A stretch of DNA of 64,000 bases from JBFMGD01 sp040751775 (GCA_040751775.1 JBFMGD010000004.1:1-64000); one strand, 5' to 3'. Positions 51,121-60,968 are shown, counted from the first letter of the stretch. Notes: a model not told the origin generated them from the letters alone. Numbers and translations are program-made.

Positions 51121-52761
51121 CTAGGGCAGGGCTGCCGCATTCTCTTGGGGCAGCAGCGCTTCGCGGAAAACTTCTTCCAGGCGTGTAACCGGTATTATCT
51201 TAACGGCAAAGCTTTGCTTAAAACTCTGCTGCCAGTTGTGCTGCGGGATAATAATTTTCTTGATCCCGGCATCGGAGGCCGCTTCTATTTTGGCCTGGAT
51301 ACCGCCCACCGGCCGCACAAAACCGCGCACGGATATCTCCCCGGTCATCGCCACCACCGGGTCTACCGGCTGATCGGTTAAAGAAGAATATATCGCGGTG
51401 GCCATACTGATCCCGGCCGAAGGACCGTCAACCGGGGTGCCACCGGGAAAGTTGAGGTGGATATCAAAATCGCGCAAGTTCAGCCTCATATAGCGGCTGA
51501 GCACGGTAATGACATTCTCCGCGGCGCCCTTCGCCGTTCCCTTGCGCCGCACGACATGGCCCATGCCGCCCATCTCTTCCTCCTCGACGATACCGGTGAT
51601 CGTAACATTGCCTCGCCCCGCTTTAACCGGGTTGGCGGTGGCCTCCACCTCGATCAACGTACCCATGTTGGGACCGTAAACGGCCAGGCCGTTGACGAAG
51701 CCTACCTGCGGGTTATCCGGCGGTTTGCGTTCCGGGCGGGGGGACAACTGGCCGCTGTTTACCACCCATTCAATATCTTCTTCGGTTAAAGTGGAACGCC
51801 CTTCCCCCTGGGCGATTCCCGCCGCCATCTGGACAATATTGACCGCCTCGCGCCCGTTGGTGGCGAACTTGGTGACAACCGCGAGCGCTTCCTCGGAGAG
51901 TTCATAGTTGATGCGCCGGGCGGCATTCGCGGCGATAATTTTAATCTCGCCGGGACGCAGGCCGCGGAAAAAAATCTCCAGGCAGCGGGAACGAATGGCC
52001 GGCGGTATATCATGAGGCATGCGGGTCGTGGCGCCGATTAAACGAAAATCGGCCGGAAGGCCTTTTTGAAATATCTCATGAATGTGACGGGGCACATTCG
52101 TATCTTCACTATTATAGTATGAGCTTTCCAGAAATACTTTCCGGTCCTCCAGGACTTTTAACAGCTTGTTAATCTGGATGTTGTGCAACTCACCGATTTC
52201 ATCGATAAAGAGGATCCCGCCGTGTGCCTTGGTGACGGCGCCGGGCTTAGGCTGGGGAATACCGGCCATGCCCAGGGGACCGGCGCCCTGGTAGATCGGG
52301 TCGTGGACGGTGCCGATTAGCGGGTCGGCGATGCCCCTTTCGTCAAAACGAGCGGTGGTCGCATCCAGTTCCGTGAATTTGGCGCTTTCTCCGAAGGGGC
52401 TGAGCGGATTTTTCTTCGCTTCGTTGAGCACCAGCCTGGCCGCCGCCGTCTTACCGATACCGGGCGGGCCGTAGAGGATTACGTGCTGGGGATTGGGTCC
52501 GCAGAGCGCGGCTCGCAGCGCTTTTAAGCCGCTCTCCTGGCCGATGATCTCATCGAAAGAACTTGGCCGGGTTTTTTCCGACAACGGTTCGGTTAAAGAG
52601 ATCTGGCGCAGGCGTTCAAGCTGGTCCATTTCCTTGCGTGATTCCCTATCGACAGCCACACGGCTTGTTTGTTGATTACGCAGCAGGTTGAAGAAGTAAA
52701 GACCGATTACCACGGCAAAGAAGATTTGCACTAAACCAAGAACACTGGTAAAGTTGCCCAA
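51121..52761 (-). CDS. lonB: ATP-dependent protease LonB
   Basis: Membrane-anchored Lon paralogue found in spore-forming Firmicutes. 546 residues: an N-terminal helix (about 7-26), AAA+ domain with GPPGIGKTAAA and ILFIDEIGEL, protease domain with VDGPSAGISMA and GGIQAKIEAA. It lacks the large Lon N-domain. TTG start behind GGGGGG. Position between clpX and lon is the standard Firmicute order. Confidence 0.93.
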   Translation of the reverse strand: MGNFTSVLGLVQIFFAVVIGLYFFNLLRNQQTSRVAVDRESRKEMDQLERLRQISLTEPLSEKTRPSSFDEIIGQESGLKALRAALCGPNPQHVILYGPPGIGKTAAARLVLNEAKKNPLSPFGESAKFTELDATTARFDERGIADPLIGTVHDPIYQGAGPLGMAGIPQPKPGAVTKAHGGILFIDEIGELHNIQINKLLKVLEDRKVFLESSYYNSEDTNVPRHIHEIFQKGLPADFRLIGATTRMPHDIPPAIRSRCLEIFFRGLRPGEIKIIAANAARRINYELSEEALAVVTKFATNGREAVNIVQMAAGIAQGEGRSTLTEEDIEWVVNSGQLSPRPERKPPDNPQVGFVNGLAVYGPNMGTLIEVEATANPVKAGRGNVTITGIVEEEEMGGMGHVVRRKGTAKGAAENVITVLSRYMRLNLRDFDIHLNFPGGTPVDGPSAGISMATAIYSSLTDQPVDPVVAMTGEISVRGFVRPVGGIQAKIEAASDAGIKKIIIPQHNWQQSFKQSFAVKIIPVTRLEEVFREALLPQENAAALP

Positions 52762-52820
52762 GTCAAGCCCCCCTCATCTACTCAAAAATTCCATACGCAG
52801 CACTGCGTATTATCCCCCAA

Positions 52821-52843
52821 TTGAAAGGATAGTATCCTTTCAA
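52821..52843. repeat. Palindrome in the clpX-lonB gap
   Basis: Arms TTGAAAGGAT and ATCCTTTCAA, 3-base loop; perfect 10-bp stem about 60 bases before lonB. Purpose unknown. Confidence 0.6.
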
Positions 52844-52862
52844 AGAGTGCCTCGCACAAAAG

Positions 52863-52891
52863 AACAAAGCGACCTCCATGGTCGCTTTGTT
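52863..52891 (-). terminator. Terminator after clpX
   Basis: Minus strand AACAAAGCGACC-atgga-GGTCGCTTTGTT followed by CTTTTGTG; 12-bp perfect stem, about 85 bases after the clpX stop. Confidence 0.8.
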
Positions 52892-52900
52892 GGGTCACTG

Positions 52901-52945
52901 TCACTGGGACGGTTCTGCTGACAACGTTGTCATTGGGACGGTTCT
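52901..52945. repeat. Two GGGACGGTTCT repeats around a 14-base palindrome
   Basis: TCACTGGGACGGTTCT (52901-52916) and TCATTGGGACGGTTCT (52930-52945), one difference, with palindrome TGACAACGTTGTCA (52919-52932) between and into the second copy. Resembles small dispersed intergenic repeats of Firmicutes; a GGTGCCGGGCACC palindrome follows. Confidence 0.75.
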
Positions 52946-52973
52946 AATATTGGTGCCGGGCACCCTATACCGC

Positions 52974-54233
52974 TTAAGCGGTTTCTTCTTTTTTCTTACG
53001 TTTCTCCCGGGTTACCAGGATCGGGTTTTCCCGTTTCAAGATAGCATCCCTGGTAATAATGCAACGGCTGATATCATCCCGTGAGGGCAGTTCAAACATC
53101 ACTTCCAGCAGGACATCTTCCATGATCGCGCGTAGCCCTCTGGCCCCGGTATTGCGCTTGATCGCTTCCTCGGATATTGCCTGCAGCGAGCTGTCTTTAA
53201 ACTCAAGGGAAACATTGTCAAGCTCAAACATTTTCTGGTACTGCTTGGTCAGAGCATTGCGCGGCTCGGTAAGAATCCGGATTAGCGCTTCTTTATCCAG
53301 GGAATCGAGCGTGGCAATGACGGGAATCCGGCCGATGAATTCCGGAATCAACCCGAATTTAAGCAGATCCTGGGGCAGAATCTGCCGCAGGATGGTGCCG
53401 ACATTTTGATCGTTGCGGCTCAGCACCTCGGCCCCGAAGCCGATCCCCTTTTTCCCGATCCGGTTCTGGATAATCTTCTCCAGGCCGTCAAAGGCGCCGC
53501 CGCAAATGAACAGGATATCGGTGGTATCGATCTGCATGAACTCCTGGTGGGGGTGCTTGCGCCCGCCCTGCGGCGGCACGCTGGCCACGGTGCCTTCCAG
53601 GATTTTCAGCAGAGCCTGCTGTACCCCTTCTCCGGAAACATCACGGGTGATGGAGGGGTTGTCGGTCTTACGGGCGATTTTATCGATTTCGTCTATATAG
53701 ACGATACCCTTTTCCGCTTTTTCCAGATCGTAATCGGCCGCCTGGATCAGTTTGAGTAAAATGTTCTCCACATCTTCACCCACGTATCCCGCTTCCGTCA
53801 GCGAGGTCGCGTCGGCGATGGCAAATGGAACATTCAGAATGCGCGCCAGGGTTTGGGCCAGAAGCGTCTTGCCCACTCCCGTGGGACCGACCAGCAAGAT
53901 ATTGCTCTTTTGCAGTTCGACATCTTCGAGCTTCTGACCGGCGTTAATCCGCTTGTAATGATTATAAACGGCAACCGAAAGATTCTTTTTGGCCTCTTCC
54001 TGCCCGATCACATATTGATCGAGCACATGCTTGATGTCCTGCGGTTTGGGCAGTTCAACAAGGCCGAAGTCGGTCTCTTCGCCGATCTCCTCTTCGATAA
54101 TTTCATTGCAGAGTTCTATGCATTCATCGCAGATATAAACCCCCGGCCCCGCCACCAGCTTGCGGACCTGTTCCTGGGTTTTACCGCAAAAAGAACACTT
54201 CAGCTGCCCTTTGTCATCACTGAATTTAAACAT
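52974..54233 (-). CDS. clpX: Clp protease ATP-binding subunit ClpX
   Basis: Unfoldase feeding ClpP. 419 residues: N-terminal zinc finger CSFCGKT ... CDECIELC, Walker A GPTGVGKT, Walker B VYIDEIDK, and the IGF-type loop NRIGKKGIGFG that docks on ClpP. Follows clpP by 26 bases. Confidence 0.97.
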   Translation of the reverse strand: MFKFSDDKGQLKCSFCGKTQEQVRKLVAGPGVYICDECIELCNEIIEEEIGEETDFGLVELPKPQDIKHVLDQYVIGQEEAKKNLSVAVYNHYKRINAGQKLEDVELQKSNILLVGPTGVGKTLLAQTLARILNVPFAIADATSLTEAGYVGEDVENILLKLIQAADYDLEKAEKGIVYIDEIDKIARKTDNPSITRDVSGEGVQQALLKILEGTVASVPPQGGRKHPHQEFMQIDTTDILFICGGAFDGLEKIIQNRIGKKGIGFGAEVLSRNDQNVGTILRQILPQDLLKFGLIPEFIGRIPVIATLDSLDKEALIRILTEPRNALTKQYQKMFELDNVSLEFKDSSLQAISEEAIKRNTGARGLRAIMEDVLLEVMFELPSRDDISRCIITRDAILKRENPILVTREKRKKKEETA

Positions 54234-54259
54234 AGCCTAAGATTCACCTCGTTTTGTAG

Positions 54260-54847
54260 TTAAGCCCGGTGAACCAGTATCTCATCGATAATACCGTACT
54301 CTTTGGCGTCCTCAGCCGAGATAAAGAAGTCGCGGTCCGTATCCCGGGCGATGCGCTCTACAGGTTGCCCGGTATGGTCGGCCAGAATTTGGTTCAGGGA
54401 CTCGCGGATTTTTAATATTTCCCGGGCATGAATTTCAATATCGACCGCTTGACCCTGGGCCCCACCGGCGGGTTGGTGCATCATGATGCGCGAGTTGGGC
54501 AGGGAAAATCGCTTTCCCTTGGCTCCCGCCGCCAGGAGCACCGCGCCGAAGCTGGCGGCCAGGCCGACGCAAATTGTCGATACCGCCGGCTTGATATACT
54601 GCATGGTATCGTAGATGGCCATGCCGGCATAAACGCCTCCGCCGGGCGAGTTGATATAAAGGTTGATATCTTTCTCCGGATCTTCCGACTCCAGAAACAG
54701 CATCTGCGCTACAATTAGGTTGGCTACGTAATCATCGATCGCACTGCCCAGGAAAATGATCCGGTCTTTCAACAACCGGGAGTAAATATCATACGCTCGC
54801 TCTCCGCGGTTGGTCTGTTCGACTACCATCGGCACCAAAACGCTCAT
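54260..54847 (-). CDS. clpP: ATP-dependent Clp protease proteolytic subunit
   Basis: 195 residues, catalytic serine in GLAASFGAVLLAAG, histidine in MMHQPAGG and aspartate in RDTDRDFF. GGGAGG precedes the ATG. Forms the tetradecameric chamber used with ClpX. Middle gene of tig-clpP-clpX. Confidence 0.97.
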   Translation of the reverse strand: MSVLVPMVVEQTNRGERAYDIYSRLLKDRIIFLGSAIDDYVANLIVAQMLFLESEDPEKDINLYINSPGGGVYAGMAIYDTMQYIKPAVSTICVGLAASFGAVLLAAGAKGKRFSLPNSRIMMHQPAGGAQGQAVDIEIHAREILKIRESLNQILADHTGQPVERIARDTDRDFFISAEDAKEYGIIDEILVHRA

Positions 54848-54887
54848 CTTTTTATAAACCTCCCTAACCTAACCTGATCTTATGCGT

Positions 54888-56198
54888 TTACGACTGGGCT
54901 TTTGGAGCAGTTGTCACCACTGCTTCCTTTACCAGTAAATCAATCGCTTTGCGGATGCGAATCTCTTCGCGCAAGGCGGACAAACGGCCCTGTTTTTGAA
55001 ATACTTCCTTGATCCGGGCCGGATCGTCGCTGTGGGCTTGCGCTAGGTCGGCTATCTTTTCGTCTATTTCGCTTTCCTCAACGGTTATTCCTTCTTTTTT
55101 AATCAGTGCGTCGAGTACCAGATTCGCCTTGGTCCTTTTTTCAGCTTCCTCTTTCTTTTCACCGCGCATCTCTTTCAGGGTTTTCCCGGCAAGTTCGGCG
55201 AATTTCCCTAAGTTAAGACCCTGGTAGCGCAAATATTGCTCCATATCGGCCATCATGCGGTCAATTTGCCGTTCAACCAGCGACGGTGGCGGCTCAATGC
55301 GGGAGTTCTCGGTTACCTTATCGATCAGTGCTTCTTCAAGCTTAACTTTAGCCTGCTCCCGCGCGATCTTTTCCATGCGCTCTTTAACCTCGGCCTTGTA
55401 TTCTTCCAGGGTTTCACGCTCGCTGATTTCCTTGGCAAAGTCATCGTTTAATTCAGGAAGTTGTTTTTCTTTAATTTGCTTGACCAGCACTTTAAACAGC
55501 GCTTCTTTTCCGGCCAGGTTTTCTTTGCGGTAATCATCCGGAAACTTGACCTTGACTTCCCGCTGTTCCCCGGCAACCGCTCCGACGAGCTGCTCCTCAA
55601 AACCGGGGATAAAGGTGTTGGAGCCAAGCTCGAGGGAATAGCTCTCCGCCTCTCCTTCCGGAAACGGCTCTCCGTCAATAAATCCCTGAAAATCGATTAA
55701 CACCAGGTCTCCGTTTTCCGCAGCGCCTTCCTCCCGCGGGACCAGGCGGGCATGCTGCTCGCGCATACCCTGCAGGTAACGATCCAGCTGCGCATCGTCA
55801 ATCTCAACCGCTTCCTGTTCAATGGCGATGCCCTTATATTCGCCCAGTTCCACCGGGGGTAGAACCTCCACCGTGGCAGAAAAAAGAAGCGGTTTCCCCT
55901 CTTCGATTTGATCCAGATCAAAATCGGGTTGATCGATCGGTTCCACATCTGCTTCTTCGAGAGCTTGCTGGTAAGCGGGGGGCACCAGTATTTCCAGGGC
56001 TTCTTCGTGCAGGATCTCCGGCCCGAAACGCGATTCCAGAATGCGCCGCGGAACCTTACCTTTGCGAAAACCCGGTAAGTTTACTTTTTGGACCACCGTT
56101 CGGTATGCCCTGGCCAGAGCAGTATCTACCTCGGGTGCCGCCACCTCAATTTCCAGCTTCACTTTATTGTCGTCTATTTTTTCCCACTTGGTCAGCAT
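54888..56198 (-). CDS. tig: Trigger factor
   Basis: Ribosome-bound chaperone and peptidyl-prolyl isomerase. 436 residues: ribosome-binding motif GFRKGKVP in the N-domain, FKBP domain (about 150-240) with ENGDLVLIDFQGF, and a long helical C-domain. Transcribed from a good promoter about 130 bases upstream. Confidence 0.95.
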   Translation of the reverse strand: MLTKWEKIDDNKVKLEIEVAAPEVDTALARAYRTVVQKVNLPGFRKGKVPRRILESRFGPEILHEEALEILVPPAYQQALEEADVEPIDQPDFDLDQIEEGKPLLFSATVEVLPPVELGEYKGIAIEQEAVEIDDAQLDRYLQGMREQHARLVPREEGAAENGDLVLIDFQGFIDGEPFPEGEAESYSLELGSNTFIPGFEEQLVGAVAGEQREVKVKFPDDYRKENLAGKEALFKVLVKQIKEKQLPELNDDFAKEISERETLEEYKAEVKERMEKIAREQAKVKLEEALIDKVTENSRIEPPPSLVERQIDRMMADMEQYLRYQGLNLGKFAELAGKTLKEMRGEKKEEAEKRTKANLVLDALIKKEGITVEESEIDEKIADLAQAHSDDPARIKEVFQKQGRLSALREEIRIRKAIDLLVKEAVVTTAPKAQS

Positions 56199-56282
56199 TT
56201 ATGCTCCTCCCTCTTTCTACATATTCATATCTTATGCTCAGCCGCGATAAAGTATATTCCTTCAAGCCAAGTGAACATAAAA

Positions 56283-56302
56283 ACGCCTCTTGGATCAGGC
56301 GT
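56283..56302 (-). terminator. Terminator-like hairpin in the tig leader
   Basis: Minus strand ACGCCT-GATCCAAG-AGGCGT followed by TTTTTATG. It starts about 14 bases after the predicted transcription start, so it could attenuate tig-clpP-clpX. Confidence 0.5.
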
Positions 56303-56322
56303 CGCAGGCACGAAGCAAGGAT

Positions 56323-56351
56323 ATTTTAACATAGAAACAGGCTTCATACAA
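56323..56351 (-). promoter_or_regulatory. Sigma-A promoter of tig
   Basis: TTGTAT (56351-56346) and TAAAAT (56328-56323) separated by exactly 17 bases on the minus strand, upstream of tig. Confidence 0.65.
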
Positions 56352-56463
56352 CTACCCCGACAATAAGTGTGCTCTGTCGCTCCGGCTGCAGCTGTGTTCC
56401 AATATGTTAATTCTTTGAAATAGTCTTGTTTTTTAATACCAAAACATATAAAATAGTATAACC

Positions 56464-56479
56464 GAATGAACATTCATTC
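56464..56479. promoter_or_regulatory. TetR/FadR-type operator
   Basis: GAATGA-ACAT-TCATTC, the form of the FadR operator of Bacillus and relatives, just downstream of an A/T-rich TATAAA/TAGTAT region and 35 bases before the regulator start. Suggests autoregulation and control of the fad genes. Confidence 0.75.
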
Positions 56480-56513
56480 ATTAATAAATACTTCCTACAA
56501 GCGGAGAGCTAAC

Positions 56514-57098
56514 GTGGCTAAACGTACCGGTGAAAAATACTTCGCCATCCTCGAAGCAGCGATCAAAGTGTTTGCCCAGCACGGTTACCACCGGACCCGG
56601 GTGGCCGATATCGCCCGGGAGGCGGGAGTCGCCGACGGTACCGTCTATATTTACTTCCATAAAAAAGAAGAAATTCTCATTTCGCTTTTTCAAGAGATGA
56701 TGGCCCGTTTTGTAAACGGACTCCAGCTGGAGTTGGACCGGTACAACAACGCCACCGATAAACTGGCGGCCATCATTACCTATCACCTGACCACGCTGGG
56801 CAATCAACCGGAGCAGGCCAAGGTAACCCAGATCGAGTTAAGGCAGATCGACCAGGAGATCAATGAAGGCATATCGCAACCCCTGATGAACTATTTTAAA
56901 CTAATTGAGGAGGTGATCAACGGGGGCCAAATCAGTGGGCTGTTCCGCCAGGATTTAAACGTAAGGACAGCGCGAAAAGTTATCTTCGGAGCCATAGACG
57001 AAGTCGTCACCTGCTGGGTCATGTCCAAAAAGCCGTACGACTTAAGCAGCCTGGCCGGCCCGGTTTTTAACCTGCTGGTCCGGGGCTTGCAAAAGTAA
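56514..57098 (+). CDS. TetR-family fatty-acid regulator (FadR-like)
   Basis: 194 residues: helix-turn-helix ADIAREAGVADGTVYIYFHKKEE (about 25-50, two parts) and a helical ligand domain resembling Bacillus FadR, which is released by long-chain acyl-CoA. The start is GTG 56514 behind GGAGA; the frame opens at 56466 but that ATG lies inside the operator. Next to beta-oxidation genes, which it likely represses. Confidence 0.88.
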   Translation: MAKRTGEKYFAILEAAIKVFAQHGYHRTRVADIAREAGVADGTVYIYFHKKEEILISLFQEMMARFVNGLQLELDRYNNATDKLAAIITYHLTTLGNQPEQAKVTQIELRQIDQEINEGISQPLMNYFKLIEEVINGGQISGLFRQDLNVRTARKVIFGAIDEVVTCWVMSKKPYDLSSLAGPVFNLLVRGLQK

Positions 57099-57142
57099 GC
57101 CGGACCTGTGCCGCAAGAATAAGAAGTAAGGAGGTTTAACCA

Positions 57143-59635
57143 TTGTCCGTTAAGGAAATTAAGAAAGTCGCCGTACTCGGCGCCGGCGTCATGGGCGCCA
57201 CCATTGCCGCTCACCTGGCCAATGTTGGTATCCCCTCGTACTTACTGGATATCGTCCCCCGTGAACTAACCCCGGACGAAGAGAAAAAGGGCTTAACCCT
57301 GGAAAGCCCGGCCGTACGCAACCGCTTCGCCAACGCGGGGAAAGAGGGATTAATTCAAAAGAACCCCAGCCCGATGAACCCCCTTTATAAAAATGCTTCA
57401 GCGGACTTAATTACCCCCGGCAACTTTGAAGATGACATGGAGAAGCTGAAAGACGTGGACTGGGTAATCGAAGTGATCGTCGAGAACATGGAGATCAAGA
57501 AGAAGGTCTTCAATAACGTCGAAAAGCATGTTACACCAGGCACCATCGTCAGCTCCAACACATCGGGGCTTTCCATCAACGACATGGTTTCGCAATGTTC
57601 TGAAGAATTCCGCAAATATTTCCTGGGTACTCATTTCTTTAACCCTCCGCGCCATATGAAGTTATTAGAGATCATCCCCTGCAAAGAAACTGCCAAAGAA
57701 GTACTCGACTATATGCACACCTTCAGCGAGAAGGTCCTGGGCAAAGGCGTAGTTTTCGCCAAAGATACCCCCAACTTCATCGCCAACCGCATCGGCACCT
57801 ATGCGATGATGTACACGATTAAGCTGATGGAAGAGATGGATCTGACTATCGAGGCGGTGGACGCCATCACCGGCCCGCCCATGGGCCACCCCAAGTCCGC
57901 CTCATTCCGCACACTGGATATGGTCGGCCTGGATACATTCCTACACGTGGCCAAGACATGCGAAGATAAATCCGCGAACGAGTCAGAGAAAAAAGTGATG
58001 GCAGCGCCGGACTGGCTGTCCAAGATGGTAGAGAAGAAGATGCTCGGGGACAAAACCAAGGGCGGCTTCTACAAGAAGGTTAAAGGCGAAGGCGACTCTC
58101 AGAAGATGACTCTGGATTATAAAACCCTGGAGTACCGCCCCACTGAAAAAGCCAAGTTTGACATCCTCAGGAAAGTCAAGCAGGAAGAAGATCTGCATAA
58201 GGGATTCAAGATCCTGATTGAAGGCGAAGAGATCGCCGGTGAATTTGCCTGGAAATTAACCAAGCAGTTTCTCCTCTACTCAGCCGGCCTGGTGCCCGAA
58301 ATCGCCGACGACATCGTCAACGTCGACCGGGCTATGTGCTGGGGCTTCAATTGGAAACTGGGCCCATTTGAAAGCTGGGACGCCATCGGCCTTAAAGCAA
58401 GCGTGAAAAAGATGAAGGAAGAAGGCGAAGCCATACCCGCCCTGGTGGAAGAGATGCTGCAAAACGGCTTCACCTCTTTCTACACCGAAAACGCGGCCGG
58501 CAATCGCTTCTACTATGATCTTGAAGCCAAAAACTACCTGCCTGTTCCCCTGCCGGTGGAAAAAGTGGACCTGCCGGTAAAAACCTTGAACTATATTATC
58601 AAGGGCAATAAGCTCTATCCCGCGAATCCGTCTCCCATCGACCTGGCCGCACTGAAGAAGCAAAACAAGGTGGTCAAGAGCAATGACGACGGCAGCCTGA
58701 TCGATATCGGCGACGGCGTGGTCTGCCTGGAGATGCACTCCCCACGGATGGCGATCAGCCCCGCCTTTACCGAGTTCTGCTTCGCAGCGGTAGAAGAAGC
58801 GGAGAAAAACTGGGTGGCCATGGTTATCGGCAACCAGGCGGAGAACTTCTGTGTGGGCGCCAACGTGGCCCTGGTGATGATGGCGGCGCAAGGCGGTGAG
58901 TGGGAGATGCTTGGCAGCTCCATCAAGGCTTTCCAGGATTCCGTGATGCGCTTTAAGTACTGCGCTATCCCGGTGGTGGCCGCGCCCCACGGCATGACCT
59001 TAGGCGGCGGCATGGAGATCTGCGTGCACTGCGACCGCATCCACGCGGCGGCGGAGACCTATATCGGCCAGGTGGAGATGGGCGTGGGGTTGATTCCCGG
59101 CGGCGGCGGCCACAAGGAACTGTTGATCCGCTACATTGAGGATTTGCCCGATGAAATGCCGATTAACATGCTGCCGATCGTACAAAAACCTTTTGAGTAT
59201 ATCGCTATGGCCCGGTTGGCTTACAATGCCCGGGAAGCCCAGGAGCTGAAATACTTCCGCTCTACCGATAAAGTAACCATTAACAAAGATTACCTGATCG
59301 CCGACGCCAAGCAAACGGCGCTGGCCATGGCTATCGAAGGATACAGGCCGCCGACACCCAAGCTGATCAAGGTTCTTGGAACCGACGGCATCGCCGCCTT
59401 CAAGGCCGGCGTCCAGACCATGCTCTGGGGAGGATATGTCAGCGAGCACGACCAGAAGATCGCCGGTGAAATCGGCTACGTTTTAAGCGGCGGCAACGTT
59501 ACGCCCGGCACCCTGGTCAGCGAGCAGTATCTCCTGGACATTGAGCGGGAAGCGTTTTTGCGCCTCTGCGCGGAAGAGAAAACTCACGAGCGCATTACCG
59601 CCATCCTCACTACCGGCAAGCCATTACGGAATTAA
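57143..59635 (+). CDS. fadN: 3-hydroxyacyl-CoA dehydrogenase / enoyl-CoA hydratase fusion (FadN type)
   Basis: Carries two beta-oxidation steps. 830 residues: N-terminal dehydrogenase with Rossmann VLGAGVMGATIAAHLAN and THFFNPPRHMKLLEI, then the C-terminal hydratase (about 540-760) with NFCVGANV and APHGMTLGGGMEICVH. Order dehydrogenase-first is that of FadN, opposite to FadB. TTG 57143 is 8 bases after AAGGAGG. 9 bases before the thiolase gene; no acyl-CoA dehydrogenase in the window. Confidence 0.94.
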   Translation: MSVKEIKKVAVLGAGVMGATIAAHLANVGIPSYLLDIVPRELTPDEEKKGLTLESPAVRNRFANAGKEGLIQKNPSPMNPLYKNASADLITPGNFEDDMEKLKDVDWVIEVIVENMEIKKKVFNNVEKHVTPGTIVSSNTSGLSINDMVSQCSEEFRKYFLGTHFFNPPRHMKLLEIIPCKETAKEVLDYMHTFSEKVLGKGVVFAKDTPNFIANRIGTYAMMYTIKLMEEMDLTIEAVDAITGPPMGHPKSASFRTLDMVGLDTFLHVAKTCEDKSANESEKKVMAAPDWLSKMVEKKMLGDKTKGGFYKKVKGEGDSQKMTLDYKTLEYRPTEKAKFDILRKVKQEEDLHKGFKILIEGEEIAGEFAWKLTKQFLLYSAGLVPEIADDIVNVDRAMCWGFNWKLGPFESWDAIGLKASVKKMKEEGEAIPALVEEMLQNGFTSFYTENAAGNRFYYDLEAKNYLPVPLPVEKVDLPVKTLNYIIKGNKLYPANPSPIDLAALKKQNKVVKSNDDGSLIDIGDGVVCLEMHSPRMAISPAFTEFCFAAVEEAEKNWVAMVIGNQAENFCVGANVALVMMAAQGGEWEMLGSSIKAFQDSVMRFKYCAIPVVAAPHGMTLGGGMEICVHCDRIHAAAETYIGQVEMGVGLIPGGGGHKELLIRYIEDLPDEMPINMLPIVQKPFEYIAMARLAYNAREAQELKYFRSTDKVTINKDYLIADAKQTALAMAIEGYRPPTPKLIKVLGTDGIAAFKAGVQTMLWGGYVSEHDQKIAGEIGYVLSGGNVTPGTLVSEQYLLDIEREAFLRLCAEEKTHERITAILTTGKPLRN

Positions 59636-59644
59636 GGAGGTTAC

Positions 59645-60826
59645 ATGATGAAAGAAGCTGTCATCGTTTCCAGTGTTCGCACAGCTGTCGGCAGGGCTCC
59701 CCGGGGGACGCTGCGCTATACCAGGCCGGAAGATATGGCCACGGCCGCTGTTAAAGAAGCGCTTGTTCGAGCCAAGGGCCTCGACCCCGCCGAGATAGAT
59801 GATCTGATCCTGGGCTGCTCGTTCCCGGAAGGGGAACAGGGCATGAATGTCGGCCGCATGGTCGGGCTGCAGGCCGGCCTGCCGGACACCGTTTCAGGCA
59901 TGACCGTAAACCGTTTCTGTTCCTCGGGACTGCAGGCTATCTCCCTGGCGGCGGAAAGAATCATGCTCGGTTATGCCGACGTGATGATGGCCGGCGGGGT
60001 CGAGAGCATGAGCCTGGTCCCCATGGGCGGCAACAAACTCACCCCCAACCTCACCCTGGTGGAACAGCGGGTGGAGGGCTATACCCCGATGGGAATTACC
60101 GCCGAAAACGTGGCCCAGCGCTACAATATTTCGCGGGAAGAACAGGATAAATTTGCCGTGCGCAGCCATGAACGGGCAGGCGCGGCGATCAAAGAGGGCC
60201 GCTTCAAGGATGAGATCGTTCCCTTAAAAATAGTAACCCGCGGTGTGGGGCCCGACAATAAGGTGAAGGAAAAGGAGCTCATCTTCGACACCGACGAAGG
60301 GGTCCGCTTTGACACCAGTTTCGAAAGTTTAAGCAAGCTGCGCCCGGTGTTCAGTGCCAGAGGTAGCGTCACCGCCGGCAACTCATCACAAACCAGCGAC
60401 GGCGCCGCGGCGGCGGTGCTGATGTCCGCCGAGAAAGCCAAAGCTCTGGGCCTGAAGCCGATGGCCGCTTTCCGCGCCTTCGTCGTGGCCGGCTGCAACC
60501 CGGACGAGATGGGCGTGGGCCCGGCCGTAGCCATCCCGAAACTGCTGAAGCACGCCGGTTTAAAAGTAGAACAGATCGACCTGTTCGAGATCAACGAAGC
60601 CTTCGCTTCGCAAGCGCTTTACTGCGTACGCGAGCTGGGCATCGATCCGGAAAAAGTGAATGTCAATGGCGGCGCGATCGCCTTGGGCCATCCCCTGGGC
60701 TGCACCGGGGCCAAGCTTACCGCCACCCTGCTGCATGAAATGGCCCGCCGCGGCTCCCGCTACGGTGTCGTCTCCATGTGTATCGGAGGCGGCATGGGTG
60801 CCGCCGGTCTTTTTGAGCGTATCTAA
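59645..60826 (+). CDS. fadA: Acetyl-CoA C-acyltransferase (thiolase)
   Basis: Cleaves 3-ketoacyl-CoA. 393 residues, active-site cysteine in NRFCSSGLQAI, histidine in GGAIALGHPLG and second cysteine in CIGGGMGAAG. AAGGAGG precedes the ATG. Completes the fad operon. Confidence 0.95.
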   Translation: MMKEAVIVSSVRTAVGRAPRGTLRYTRPEDMATAAVKEALVRAKGLDPAEIDDLILGCSFPEGEQGMNVGRMVGLQAGLPDTVSGMTVNRFCSSGLQAISLAAERIMLGYADVMMAGGVESMSLVPMGGNKLTPNLTLVEQRVEGYTPMGITAENVAQRYNISREEQDKFAVRSHERAGAAIKEGRFKDEIVPLKIVTRGVGPDNKVKEKELIFDTDEGVRFDTSFESLSKLRPVFSARGSVTAGNSSQTSDGAAAAVLMSAEKAKALGLKPMAAFRAFVVAGCNPDEMGVGPAVAIPKLLKHAGLKVEQIDLFEINEAFASQALYCVRELGIDPEKVNVNGGAIALGHPLGCTGAKLTATLLHEMARRGSRYGVVSMCIGGGMGAAGLFERI

Positions 60827-60841
60827 AATCGCCCGTTGGTT

Positions 60842-60872
60842 AATGGGGCAAGTTTCTTGCCCCATTTTTTTT
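60842..60872 (+). terminator. Terminator of the fad operon
   Basis: AATGGGGCAAG-TTT-CTTGCCCCATT followed by TTTTTT, 15 bases after the thiolase stop. Confidence 0.9.
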
Positions 60873-60968
60873 ATTATTTGCGCATGATTTCCTGCGTGCT
60901 ATACTGGGTTCAATGGAACAGGGACGCTTTCTTATACCGTTTTGCCGGAAAGGAGAACACAATTCCGG

